A stretch of DNA of 64,000 bases, taken from positions 62,001-126,000 of the forward strand of contig CAZHTC010000002.1 of the NCBI GenBank assembly GCA_964535575.1, written 5' to 3'. Positions within the stretch are counted from its first letter, which is position 1. The number at the start of each line of letters is the position of its first letter. Below the pieces are notes generated by a model. That model did no database searches. It saw only the letters and a program-made list of their open reading frames with translations, and was not told the DNA's origin. Both the position numbers and the translations under genes were made by a program. This DNA comes from JAGPCK01 sp964535575 (GTDB lineage: Bacteria > Bacteroidota > Bacteroidia > UKL13-3). This document shows, in pieces, positions 1 to 9,130 of the stretch.

Positions 1-50
1 TTTCCTACGTTGGGTCGCCCTACTATGGCTGCTATGCGTGTCATGGTGTG

Positions 51-932
51 TTATTCGGTGTAGCCAAATGATTTCAAAAAATTTTCATTATCGCGCCAGT
101 TGTCGCGCACTTTTACGTATTGCTCCAGGTACACTTTTTTATTAAAAAATGCTTCCAGGTCTTTACGGGCTTCGGTGCCTATCTTTTTTAAATTCCGTCC
201 GCCTGCTCCAATCAGAATAATTTTTTGCGAATCGCGCAGCACGTATATATCGGCAAAAATGCGAATGATATTTTCTTCTTCTTTAAACTCCATAATCTCT
301 ACCTCGCAACTGTAGGGCAGTTCCTCGCGCAGGTACATGAATATTTTTTCGCGCACTATTTCCGAGGCAAAAAAACGTTCGGGGCGGTCGGTGAGCTGGT
401 CTTTAGGGAAGAAAGCAGGGCTCTCGGGCAAATGCTCCAATATGAGTTGAAAAATGCGTTTGGTGTTAAACTTTTCTTTGGCCGATACCGCCACAAAATC
501 GAGGCAGGGAATTTCTTTTTTCAGTTCTTCAATGCGGGCTTCTACTTCCTGCTGCGAGGTAGCCAGATCCACTTTGTTTAGTACCCCTATAACGGGAGCT
601 TTATTTTTTTGCAGGCGTTTAAGCACCTCTTCGTCCAGTTGTTTTTCGTCCCAGGCCACCACCAGCAGCAGCAAATCTCCGTCCTGCAGGCTTTGTTCTA
701 CCGAGCCCATCATGCGCTCGTGCAGCAGGTATTTGGGTTTAATAATGCCGGGGGTATCCGAAAAAATGACCTGATAGTTTTCGTCACTCACAATGCCCAG
801 TATGCGGTGGCGCGTGGTTTGGGCTTTGGCGGTAATAATAGAAAGCTTTTCACCTACCAACTCATTGATAAGCGTTGACTTGCCCACATTGGGCTTGCCA
901 ATAATGCTCACGAAACCTGCCTTGTGTGTCAT
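51..932 (-). CDS. era: GTPase Era
   Basis: Era is a GTPase that binds the 3' end of 16S rRNA and helps mature the 30S subunit. All G motifs are visible: GKPNVGKS (residues 12-19), the TTRHR switch I region, DTPG, NKVD and the SAKE G5 motif. The C-terminal third is a KH RNA-binding domain with the IGAGGRNLKKIG loop, and the length (about 293 aa) is normal. The open frame extends further upstream, but the conserved protein begins at the ATG whose complement lies at 930-932 (MTHKAGF), so that start is chosen. The gene stands alone here and points away from the tRNA gene. Nothing odd is seen. Confidence 0.96.
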   Translation of the reverse strand: MTHKAGFVSIIGKPNVGKSTLINELVGEKLSIITAKAQTTRHRILGIVSDENYQVIFSDTPGIIKPKYLLHERMMGSVEQSLQDGDLLLLVVAWDEKQLDEEVLKRLQKNKAPVIGVLNKVDLATSQQEVEARIEELKKEIPCLDFVAVSAKEKFNTKRIFQLILEHLPESPAFFPKDQLTDRPERFFASEIVREKIFMYLREELPYSCEVEIMEFKEEENIIRIFADIYVLRDSQKIILIGAGGRNLKKIGTEARKDLEAFFNKKVYLEQYVKVRDNWRDNENFLKSFGYTE

Positions 933-1241
933 CTTGTGTAAAACGGGGTGCAAATAACGGCAACTTTGGGGGATTTTACTAATTCTAATAACGTCATTCT
1001 GAGTTACGGTGCGGTTTGGTGGGTGGGGTAACGAAGAATCTGTCGGTTTAAAGCACATAACCCCTTTCTTCCGAACTCAAACAGATGCTTTCCCGTATGG
1101 GCGGAACAGGCGCGATGCTCAGCATAACATTTCTTTGTTTTGATAGACCACTTAAAACATAAAAAGGCGGGAAAACAGAAGTTCCATTCCCTCTTGTTCT
1201 GTTACTTGCAGCAATATGAAGTATTAAAACCGCGTACCGAC
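933..1241. other. intergenic region with degenerate dispersed-repeat-like stretch
   Basis: About 310 bases between era and the tRNA promoter hold no credible gene; the open frames here run backwards through the tRNA. At roughly 993-1046 there is a stretch starting CGTCATTCTGAG and later reading CGAAGAATCT. This resembles one arm of the dispersed CGTCATTCTGAG...GAAGAATCT repeats found in many bacterial genomes. It is degenerate and single-copy in this window. Confidence 0.4.
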
Positions 1242-1271
1242 TTGCACAACCACTCCTTTTGCTTATCTTTG
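1242..1271 (+). promoter_or_regulatory. promoter of tRNA-fMet (Bacteroidota type)
   Basis: TATCTTTG at 1264-1271 is a perfect match to the Bacteroidota -7 element TAnnTTTG, and TTGC at 1242-1245 sits 18 bases upstream as a possible -33 element. Transcription would begin a few bases before the tRNA 5' end at 1283. Confidence 0.65.
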
Positions 1272-1282
1272 CCCCACAAAAT

Positions 1283-1354
<72 letters not shown>

Positions 1355-1363
1355 CTAAAAATC

Positions 1364-1387
1364 AAAGCCCCGTTCTGGGGCTTTTTT
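1364..1387 (+). terminator. terminator of tRNA-fMet
   Basis: Stem AAAGCCCC (1364-1371) pairs with GGGGCTTT (1377-1384), with a five-base loop and a T run ending at 1387. The next gene's ATG begins at the very next base. Confidence 0.85.
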
Positions 1388-1630
1388 ATGTTTACTGTTT
1401 ACGTTTTATTCTCCGATTCGTTTAGCAAAATCTATATTGGATTCACATCCGATTTAGAAGCAAGATTGCTGTCTCACAACCAACTTGCCACAAAAGGTTA
1501 CACCATCAAATACCGACCATGGCGTGTGATTCATTCCGAAGTATTTTCAACGAAATCGGAGGCTATGAAAAGAGAAAAGCAGCTTAAATCAGCTGCGGGT
1601 CGTGCCTTTATCCGATCCTTAATTAAATAA
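1388..1630 (+). CDS. small GIY-YIG endonuclease-family protein
   Basis: This 80-residue protein consists of a single GIY-YIG domain: the YVL strand near residue 5, the IYIGFT strand around residues 15-20 with the following Arg in DLEARL, and a final helix rich in K and E. The family includes homing-type nucleases and small UPF0213 proteins of unknown role. Its ATG abuts the T run of the tRNA terminator, so it has almost no leader of its own; it may depend on read-through or an internal promoter. It sits between the intact tRNA-fMet and a partial copy of the same tRNA, which suggests that the nuclease or an associated element caused the duplication. That causal link is inference. Confidence 0.85.
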   Translation: MFTVYVLFSDSFSKIYIGFTSDLEARLLSHNQLATKGYTIKYRPWRVIHSEVFSTKSEAMKREKQLKSAAGRAFIRSLIK

Positions 1631-1634
1631 TATA

Positions 1635-1712
1635 CTGGCTCGCTCGGCTCATATCCGCCAGCTGGCGGACCCAGGTTCGAGTCCTGGCTCCGCAACTAAA
1701 AATCAAAGCCCC
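1635..1712 (+). repeat. partial, decayed copy of tRNA-fMet 3' half
   Basis: Bases 1670-1712 are identical over 43 bp to 1329-1371 (T arm, 3' acceptor strand and start of the terminator of tRNA-fMet). Bases 1635-1653 look like a mutated D-stem/anticodon region (GGCTCG...GGCTCAT). A perfect 16-bp palindrome, TCCGCCAGCTGGCGGA at 1654-1669, occupies the place of the variable region. No 5' acceptor strand is present, so this cannot fold into a tRNA. Together with 1283-1354 it forms a 341-bp-spaced direct repeat around the GIY-YIG gene. Confidence 0.9.
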
Positions 1713-1729
1713 TGATAGGGGCTTTTTTT
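1705..1729 (+). terminator. terminator copy after the tRNA fragment
   Basis: AAAGCCCC (1705-1712) pairs with GGGGCTTT (1718-1725) around loop TGATA, followed by T residues. It has the same stem as the tRNA terminator but a different loop, so it could end transcription of the GIY-YIG gene. Confidence 0.8.
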
Positions 1730-1741
1730 ATTTCTGTCGGA

Positions 1742-1761
1742 TCGTTGGGCTCATAACCCAA
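1742..1761 (+). repeat. anticodon-arm fragment of tRNA-fMet
   Basis: Twenty bases are identical to the anticodon arm of the tRNA (1305-1324), including the CAT anticodon and both stem strands. This is a third tRNA-derived piece within 480 bp and marks the left edge of the accessory island. Confidence 0.85.
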
Positions 1762-1837
1762 CAGGGTGTTGGTTTTTTGATGGGTTTTGGTAAATTGCGG
1801 GAGGTGTAACTATTCTATAACAACTTGATTCCTGACT

Positions 1838-4800
1838 ATGCCACAGATATATGATAATATAGAAAACTATCTGAAGGATGGACTGAGAGAAACCGTCCAA
1901 GAATCCTACAGAGCTGATTTTTGTGTTGGTTATTTTAACCTCAGAGGGTGGAAGCACTTGATGGAATTAGTAGATCAATATGATGGAACAGATGAAAATT
2001 GTTGCCGTCTTTTGGTTGGGATGCAGAGACCGGCAGAAGATTTAATCAGAGATTATCACTCATTTCATAAGCAAGAATTAGTTGACCCGGGAAAAGCGTC
2101 TGCCTTAAAAAAGAAGATAGCTTTTGACTTTAGACAGCAATTGACTTTTGGGATCCCAACAAATAATGATGAGTATGCATTAAAGAAGCTGGCAAAACAA
2201 CTTAAAGAAAAAAAAGTAAGGATTAAGCTTTACCTGAGTCATGCTTTACATGCCAAACTTTATTTGTTGCATAGAAAAGACTCTAAGACTCCTAAAATTG
2301 GATATTTAGGTAGTAGTAATCTTACCATGTCAGGGCTTTCACATCAGGGCGAATTAAATATTGATGTTGTTGAACAAGATGCAGCTAATAAATTAATTAA
2401 ATGGTTTGAAGATAGGTGGAATGATAGCTACTGTTTAGATATTTCAGAAGAGCTTATTCAAATTATAGAAGAAAGTTGGGCTTCTGAGAAAATTTTGCCT
2501 CCCTATTATATTTATTTAAAAGTAGCATATCATCTCTCACAAGAAGCTCAGCTTGGATTGAATAACTATATCATTCCAAAAGAAATGAAAAATGACCTAC
2601 TGCCCTTTCAGCAAAATGCTGTTTTAATAGCAGCTAGGCATTTGGATAAAAGGGGTGGGGTGCTTATAGGAGATGTAGTTGGATTGGGTAAAACATTAAC
2701 AGCAACTGCGCTGGCTAAGGTGTTTGAAGAAACATTTTACCTTGAGACTTTAATTATTTGCCCAAAGAATCTGGTTGAAATGTGGAAGGATTATATACAT
2801 AAATATCGCCTCGCAGCAGAAGTGGTAAGCCTTTCATCAGTAAATGCTAAATTTATAGAAAAAAGAAGGTACAGAGTGGTTATTATTGATGAGAGTCATA
2901 ATTTAAGAAACCGGGATGGAAAACGGTATGCAATAGTGAAAGACTACTTAGATAAAAACGAGAGTAAAGTTATATTAATAACCGCTACTCCATACAATAA
3001 AATGTATCAGGATATCGCAAACCAACTAAGGTTGTTCTTACCGGAAGATCAGGACATAGGAATTTCGCCTGAAAGATTTATTGACTCGGTCGGAGGTATT
3101 TTGGAATTTGAGGCAAATTATCAATATATGCCAAGTACTTTATTAGCTTTTGAAAAGAGTCATTATTCTGACGACTGGAGGGAGCTTCTTAAACTATATA
3201 TGGTTAGAAGGACCCGATTTTTTATTAAAGAGAACTACGCCCAATACGATAAAGAACAAAAGCAATTTTATCTCACTTTTCAGAATGGAACAAAATTTTA
3301 TTTTCCCCATCGTATTCCCAAAAAGATTGAATTCAAAGTTAATGATAAGGATAAAAATGACCTCTACGCCCAATTATATTCCAACGAAATAGTAAATCAG
3401 ATTAATTCGTTGAATCTCCCGAGATATGGCTTGGGAAATTTTATTGATGAATTTGAAACAGGGAAAGCAAATAAAGATGAAGCTCAGATATTAGATAATC
3501 TTTCGAGAGCCGGTAAAAGGCTTATGGGTTTTTGTCGTACAAATTTGTTCAAACGATTAGAGAGCAGCGGATATGCTTTTCTGCTGTCAGTCGCCCGTCA
3601 TATTATGCGCAATCAAGTTTTTATACACGCGCTTTCCAATGGTCTTCCTCTGCCAATCGGACAACAAGAGAGTTCTTTTATGGATGAGTTTCTGGAGGAA
3701 AATGATATGGATGATATGGATACAGGCATTACAAGTATTGAGACAAATCAATTCGTCTATCAACAGCAAGCCATCAAAGTTTACGCACATTTGGAGGCAA
3801 ATGAGAAAAAATATGACTGGATTCATGCAGGGTTCTTTCAAAAGCGGCTCATTCAACTTTTACAACAGGATAGCGACACTTTGCTCAAAATACTGGAAAA
3901 GGGAAAAGTATGGGATGCTAAGGAGGATAACAAATTGTATGAACTTGAACGTCTCTGTCGAAAAATGCACAGCAAGGAAAAATTACTCATATTTACACAA
4001 TTTGCCGATACGGCCTATTATTTATTTAGGGAACTTAAGCGAAGAGGAATTGAAGGGATTGAATGTGTTACAGGCGATGTGGAGGAGCCTTCTGTTTATG
4101 CAAAGCGATTTAGCCCAAGGAGCAATCATGCAAATAACATCGCTGATGAATTACGCATACTGATAACAACAGATGTGCTCAGTGAGGGGCAAAATTTACA
4201 GGATGGACATATTATTGTAAACTATGATTTACCCTGGGCACTTATTCGTTTAATTCAAAGAGCCGGACGTGTTGACCGCATTGGTCAGGAAAATAAAGAA
4301 ATACTTTGTTATTCGTTTTTGCCTGCAGAAGGATTAGAGCAAATCATTAATCTGCGCAGAAGATTGGTTCAGCGAATCTCTGAAAACGCTGAAGTGGTAG
4401 GCACTGATGAAACATTTTTTGACGGTGACCCGATCAATTTGAAAGATCTCTATAATGAAAAGTCGGGTATTTTTGATGATGCTGATGAAACAGAGGTTGA
4501 CCTTACCTCTACTGCGTATGAAATATGGAACCAAGCTACAAAGGCCAGACCTGAGTTGAAAAAGTTAATTCCTGAGTTGCCCAACGTTATCTTTTCAACT
4601 AAAGCTTTAAATGAAAATTCGATTGAAGGGGAAAGCGTTATCAGTTATCACAAAACGGCCCACGATATGGATGTGCTTAGTTGGTTGGATAAGCGGGGAC
4701 GGCTAATTTCAACAAGTCAGTCCCGTATTCTGAAGGCCTTGGAATGTGAATACAATACACTCGGTTTATCACGTCTGGAGGAGCATCATCAGTTAGTTTC

Positions 4801-5167
4801 AAAAAGTGTGGAAATTTCTGAGCGGGAAGAGAAGAAAAGCGGAGGGCAATTGGGGAAAAAATCCGGGGCAAGATATAAATGCTTTATGCAACTTAAACGA
4901 TACAGCCTGCAACATAAAAACACGTTATTTGATACACCTGAACTTGATAATACTATACAGGATTTATTGGATTATCCACTTCGAGAAAGCGCAAAGGATT
5001 TGTTAAACAAAAGGCTCAGAATCGGGATAACTGATGATGAGCTGGCCAAACTGGTTATTGAACTTAGAAAAGAAGACCGGCTAAGCGTAATTGAAAACAA
5101 GGCAAAAGAAAATTATGGTCCTCAAATAATTTGCAGCATGGGATTGCGCCAAACAACCACTAACTAA
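1838..5167 (+). CDS. PLD-type nuclease fused to Snf2-like helicase
   Basis: This 1109-residue protein is the first gene of a four-gene operon. The N-terminal 200 residues form a phospholipase D-type nuclease: HAK at 138-140 followed by GSSN near residue 157 is an HxK...GSxN active site. A superfamily 2 (Snf2-like) helicase follows: motif I GLGKT (282-286), motif II DESH (351-354), ITATPY motif III, and the C-terminal lobe with TTDVLSEGQNLQ and QRAGRVDRIGQ (motif VI, from 807). The last 200 residues have no recognised domain. PLD-plus-helicase proteins occur in restriction and DISARM-like defence systems, where the helicase translocates on DNA and the PLD domain cuts. Only one HxK motif is seen, so dimerisation would be needed to build the active site. 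The methylase gene follows after 7 bp. Confidence 0.9.
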   Translation: MPQIYDNIENYLKDGLRETVQESYRADFCVGYFNLRGWKHLMELVDQYDGTDENCCRLLVGMQRPAEDLIRDYHSFHKQELVDPGKASALKKKIAFDFRQQLTFGIPTNNDEYALKKLAKQLKEKKVRIKLYLSHALHAKLYLLHRKDSKTPKIGYLGSSNLTMSGLSHQGELNIDVVEQDAANKLIKWFEDRWNDSYCLDISEELIQIIEESWASEKILPPYYIYLKVAYHLSQEAQLGLNNYIIPKEMKNDLLPFQQNAVLIAARHLDKRGGVLIGDVVGLGKTLTATALAKVFEETFYLETLIICPKNLVEMWKDYIHKYRLAAEVVSLSSVNAKFIEKRRYRVVIIDESHNLRNRDGKRYAIVKDYLDKNESKVILITATPYNKMYQDIANQLRLFLPEDQDIGISPERFIDSVGGILEFEANYQYMPSTLLAFEKSHYSDDWRELLKLYMVRRTRFFIKENYAQYDKEQKQFYLTFQNGTKFYFPHRIPKKIEFKVNDKDKNDLYAQLYSNEIVNQINSLNLPRYGLGNFIDEFETGKANKDEAQILDNLSRAGKRLMGFCRTNLFKRLESSGYAFLLSVARHIMRNQVFIHALSNGLPLPIGQQESSFMDEFLEENDMDDMDTGITSIETNQFVYQQQAIKVYAHLEANEKKYDWIHAGFFQKRLIQLLQQDSDTLLKILEKGKVWDAKEDNKLYELERLCRKMHSKEKLLIFTQFADTAYYLFRELKRRGIEGIECVTGDVEEPSVYAKRFSPRSNHANNIADELRILITTDVLSEGQNLQDGHIIVNYDLPWALIRLIQRAGRVDRIGQENKEILCYSFLPAEGLEQIINLRRRLVQRISENAEVVGTDETFFDGDPINLKDLYNEKSGIFDDADETEVDLTSTAYEIWNQATKARPELKKLIPELPNVIFSTKALNENSIEGESVISYHKTAHDMDVLSWLDKRGRLISTSQSRILKALECEYNTLGLSRLEEHHQLVSKSVEISEREEKKSGGQLGKKSGARYKCFMQLKRYSLQHKNTLFDTPELDNTIQDLLDYPLRESAKDLLNKRLRIGITDDELAKLVIELRKEDRLSVIENKAKENYGPQIICSMGLRQTTTN

Positions 5168-5174
5168 AACATAG

Positions 5175-8100
5175 ATGAAGCAAATAAAAAAGGACCTTTT
5201 CAAGAAACTTATAAGGGAATTCGACTTTGTTCATTTGTTTAATGAATTAGGATGGAACTACCTGGAGCAAACGAATTCTTTCAAGGTAGACGATGAGTTA
5301 TTCAACCTGAACACAGTTGCCATAAAGGCCGGGTTTCGTATTATGGTTTGCCCCTGCAAAAAAGATATTCCTTCGCAAACAATCAGGAAAAAAATTGAAC
5401 ACCAGGTTACCCGCCTTTTTCAGGAACACCTCATCATTTACACCGATGCAGGTGAAACCCGCCAGATATGGCAAATAGCATTCAGGGAGCCTAATAAGCC
5501 TATTCGTTTTCATGAAACGCACTGGAACAAAAACCAGGACCCCGAGTTACTTTATCAGCGCACAGCCAATTTGTTTTTTACCATTGACGAGGAAGATAAA
5601 ATTACCATTGTAGATGTGGCTGAACGGGTAAGCCAGAATTTTCAGGCCAATACGGAAAAGGTTACTAAAAAATTTTATGAGCGGTTTAAAAAGGAGCACA
5701 GCAGTTTTAAAGAATTTATTGAGGGATTAAAAGAACAAACGCATATTGACTGGTACGCATCTTTGATGCTGAACAGGCTGATGTTTGTGTACTTTATTCA
5801 GAAGAAGGGATTTCTTAATAACCAAAAGGATTACCTCCAGAATAAACTTAAGGAATGCAAGAAGCTGAATAAAAAATTTTACCAGTCGTTTTACCGGTCC
5901 TTTTTATTACAACTCTTTCATAAAGGCCTTGGGCAACCGCATGCGGAAGATACTGAACTGGTAAAACTGATAGGCAAAGTACCTTACCTGAATGGTGGTT
6001 TGTTTGATGTGCATGAACTGGAACGCGAAAACCATAAGCTGGATATAGATGACAAAGCTTTCGAGCGTATTTTCGCTTTTTTTGACGAATACGAATGGCA
6101 CCTGGATACAAGAGCATCTGCAAGTGGTAAAGAAATAAACCCCGATGTAATTGGGTTTATTTTTGAAAAGTACATTAATGAACGCGCCCAGATGGGGGCC
6201 TATTATACCAAAGAAGATATTACTGAATATATCAGCAAAAATTGCATTATTCCCTGGTTGTTTGATGAAGCCCAACGCAATTGCAAAACAGCTTTTGAAA
6301 AAGGGAGTAGTGTATGGAAATTATTGCAGGATAACCCTGATCGGTATATTTATGATTCCGTTAAAAAGGGTGTAAATTTAAACCTGCCAAAAGAAATAGA
6401 AGCAGGTATAGATACTACAAAACCCCGCCTGCTTGAACGCAGAAAAAGTTGGAACCATCCGGCTGACGAAGAATATGCCTTGCCCACTGAGCTTTGGCGC
6501 GAGGTGGTAGAAAGAAGAAACCGGTATAAAGAGGTGCATGCGAAATTAGCCAATGGAGAAATAACACAGATTAACGATTTTATTACCTATAACCTTAACA
6601 TACGCCAGTTTGCACAGGATGTATTGCACGAGTATGAAGGCCATGATTTAATACAAGCCTTTTATACCGCCATTGCCGGACGCAAGGCCGATCCTAAAAA
6701 CAGCAGCATAAAACCCCTGCAGGGCATTACCATACTCGATCCTACCTGTGGCTCGGGGGCCTTTTTGTTTGCAGCTTTAAATGTGCTGGAGCCTTTGTAT
6801 GAAGAGTGCATTGAACGGATGAAAGGTTTTGTTGAGGAGGATGACAAAAAGCAAGGGAAAAGGTATCCTCAATTCAGAACAGTACTGGAGGATATGAATC
6901 AGCATTCCAGTAAGCAATATTATATCTACAAAAGCATTATTCTCAATAACCTTTACGGGGTTGATTTAATGAAAGAGGCCGTAGAGATAGCCAAACTGCG
7001 TTTGTTTTTAAAATTGGTGAGTGTAGTGGATCTCTTTGAGGACATTGAACCATTACCCGATATAGATTTTAATATTAAAACAGGAAATACTTTAGTCGGA
7101 TTTACTTCTCTTCAGCATGCTGTCGATGCTATAAACGAACGTGATTCAAGTAAGAACCAAATATCACTCGGGCTCATTATGGAACAGGAGCTTAGGGTAG
7201 TAAATGCTGTAAAGGAGAAAGCGGAAGAAGTCGCAAAGGTTTTTGGCTATTTTAAACAAGGACAATTATTCAGCAATAAGGGCACTTTAGAACATCGTGC
7301 CACTAAGATAAAATTACAAGGGCGATTAGATGATTTAAATGATTCTCTAAACACGTATATGGCCTTTCTGTATCAAATAAGAAGAGAAAAATCAAAAAAA
7401 CAATTTGAGACATGGTTGGAAAATTACCAACCTTTTCATTGGTTTGCGGAGTATTATGAAATTATTCAATATAATGGAGGGTTCGACATAATTATTGGTA
7501 ATCCGCCTTATGTTGAGTATTCTGAGAAAAAATTTGAATACAAATTAAAAGGGTTTGAAACTGAAAAATGTAGTAATCTATATGGCTACGTTATTGAAAG
7601 GTGCTATAAAATAATGAATGAAAAGTCTCTTATTGGGATGATTATACCTATAAGTGCTTTTTCAAATGCGAGTATGTTGACACTACAGAAATTCTTCAAG
7701 AAGTTTCCAATTACCTACATTTCAAACTTTCACCAAAGACCTGCAGCACTATTTGAAGGTGTTTTACAACGGCTTTCAATTTTTATTAGTCGAAAAAAGG
7801 CAGAAACAAAGGAAATCAATTCTTCCATAGTTTACAGATGGAATGTAAATACAAGAGAAAATCTGTTCCCAAATGTATCATATATTACAGCCGACCAAGC
7901 TAAGCAAGATAATTCCTTAAAAGTTGGCTATGAAGTAGAAAAAGGAATTCTGAAAAAATACTTCAGCCATAAACCAATTTCAGCACTTGTTAGTAAAACA
8001 CCTGTAACTGGAAATGCAATTCATTATAGAACTGCTGGTGGAGGCTACTGGGTAACTATTTTAAACACACCTTTTGCTACAACTTCATTAAGTAACAAAA

Positions 8101-8516
8101 GCGCAAGTTTCCTAAGTGAATATAAATCAAAGGCAATATCAGCAATATTAAATTCAAATTTGTTTTGGTGGTATTACACCATCAATTTTGACCAATTCAA
8201 TTTTAAGGATTATATGATTTTTGGATTTCGATTTAATTACCCACAAGACAAAGAGATTGTAAATAAGCTAATCAAGTTATCCAATAAACTTGAAAAGGAA
8301 TTGTTGGAAAATGCTACGACATACACTATTAACAGTAAGACAAGAGGAAGCAATGAAACAATAACTTACAACAAGTATTTATCAAAGTCTACTATGGACG
8401 AGATTGACAAAGTTCTTGCAGAGCATTACGGTTTTACTGATGCAGAGTTGGATTTCATCATTAACTACGATATAAAATACCGTATGGGCAGGGAATTGGG
8501 GGAGGATGATGAATGA
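5175..8516 (+). CDS. Eco57I/PglX-like N6-adenine DNA methyltransferase
   Basis: This is a 1113-residue DNA methylase. It has the GAYYTKEDIT element typical of PglX/type IIG enzymes near residue 341, SAM-binding motif I DPTCGSGAFL from residue 522, and the catalytic NPPY at 776-779 (N6-adenine type). The region after about residue 800 probably holds the target-recognition domain. The DNA from about 7100 to 8450 looks clearly more AT-rich than the 5' half, which would fit an exchanged recognition domain. There is no separate specificity subunit and no BrxC/PglZ or DrmA/DrmB partner nearby, so it is neither canonical BREX nor DISARM. Its stop overlaps the next start by 4 bp (ATGA). It likely protects host DNA or marks it for the neighbouring nucleases. 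Confidence 0.92.
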   Translation: MKQIKKDLFKKLIREFDFVHLFNELGWNYLEQTNSFKVDDELFNLNTVAIKAGFRIMVCPCKKDIPSQTIRKKIEHQVTRLFQEHLIIYTDAGETRQIWQIAFREPNKPIRFHETHWNKNQDPELLYQRTANLFFTIDEEDKITIVDVAERVSQNFQANTEKVTKKFYERFKKEHSSFKEFIEGLKEQTHIDWYASLMLNRLMFVYFIQKKGFLNNQKDYLQNKLKECKKLNKKFYQSFYRSFLLQLFHKGLGQPHAEDTELVKLIGKVPYLNGGLFDVHELERENHKLDIDDKAFERIFAFFDEYEWHLDTRASASGKEINPDVIGFIFEKYINERAQMGAYYTKEDITEYISKNCIIPWLFDEAQRNCKTAFEKGSSVWKLLQDNPDRYIYDSVKKGVNLNLPKEIEAGIDTTKPRLLERRKSWNHPADEEYALPTELWREVVERRNRYKEVHAKLANGEITQINDFITYNLNIRQFAQDVLHEYEGHDLIQAFYTAIAGRKADPKNSSIKPLQGITILDPTCGSGAFLFAALNVLEPLYEECIERMKGFVEEDDKKQGKRYPQFRTVLEDMNQHSSKQYYIYKSIILNNLYGVDLMKEAVEIAKLRLFLKLVSVVDLFEDIEPLPDIDFNIKTGNTLVGFTSLQHAVDAINERDSSKNQISLGLIMEQELRVVNAVKEKAEEVAKVFGYFKQGQLFSNKGTLEHRATKIKLQGRLDDLNDSLNTYMAFLYQIRREKSKKQFETWLENYQPFHWFAEYYEIIQYNGGFDIIIGNPPYVEYSEKKFEYKLKGFETEKCSNLYGYVIERCYKIMNEKSLIGMIIPISAFSNASMLTLQKFFKKFPITYISNFHQRPAALFEGVLQRLSIFISRKKAETKEINSSIVYRWNVNTRENLFPNVSYITADQAKQDNSLKVGYEVEKGILKKYFSHKPISALVSKTPVTGNAIHYRTAGGGYWVTILNTPFATTSLSNKSASFLSEYKSKAISAILNSNLFWWYYTINFDQFNFKDYMIFGFRFNYPQDKEIVNKLIKLSNKLEKELLENATTYTINSKTRGSNETITYNKYLSKSTMDEIDKVLAEHYGFTDAELDFIINYDIKYRMGRELGEDDE

Positions 8517-9130
8517 AGGCTGCTGATGCTTTAAATACTATCAAGCGGTTTAAAGGCAACAACCTTAAAGTGAAACTTAATGAACTAAAGAAATCAATTA
8601 TACAAGATCAACAATTGCCTGAACTTTCCAATATTTATGAATCGGCACTTGAAATAAAGAGACTGAGTGCACAAATAGATGAAATAGTTCACGCCACCGG
8701 TATCATTCAATGCCTGCCAAAGATTCTAGAAAAGGGTGAAAAAGTAATTGACCTTTCATTAGCTAGTGGGGCGGATGGAGAGGGGATAGATTTAGTAACA
8801 AACAAGCGTATCGCGGAATTTAAGTTTGCCCGTTGGCAAGAAGGTAAAGCAAATGGAATGAGAAAGCGCCAGGTTTTTACAGATTTGGTGAACCTTTATT
8901 TAGACGAGAGAGATTGTAGGAAGGAGTTATATGTTTGCGATTATGCCAAAGTATTTCACTTTTTAGCCAATTCTAAGGCGGAGTGGGTTAATGTTCTTTC
9001 CAGAAACAAAACGGCATTCAATAATTTAAATGCACACATTGCAAAACGCAAGCTATCCTGTAAAACCGTTTCTGTTGTTTTTGATCTTTCAAAAGTTAAG
9101 GTGAAAAGCATTGAAGAATTATTAAAATGA
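8513..9130 (+). CDS. PD-(D/E)XK-like small protein of the restriction operon
   Basis: This 205-residue protein belongs to no family I can name. The segment GIDLVTNKRIAEFKF, with D93, E102 and K104, has the spacing of a PD-(D/E)XK nuclease core (D, hydrophobic strand, E-x-K). Helical regions flank it, including an N-terminal helix rich in K and L. The start overlaps the methylase stop and the end overlaps the next start, each as ATGA, so it is translationally coupled in the four-gene unit. A role as nuclease subunit, or as a dead-nuclease DNA sensor, is inference from the motif and position. Confidence 0.6.
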   Translation: MKAADALNTIKRFKGNNLKVKLNELKKSIIQDQQLPELSNIYESALEIKRLSAQIDEIVHATGIIQCLPKILEKGEKVIDLSLASGADGEGIDLVTNKRIAEFKFARWQEGKANGMRKRQVFTDLVNLYLDERDCRKELYVCDYAKVFHFLANSKAEWVNVLSRNKTAFNNLNAHIAKRKLSCKTVSVVFDLSKVKVKSIEELLK

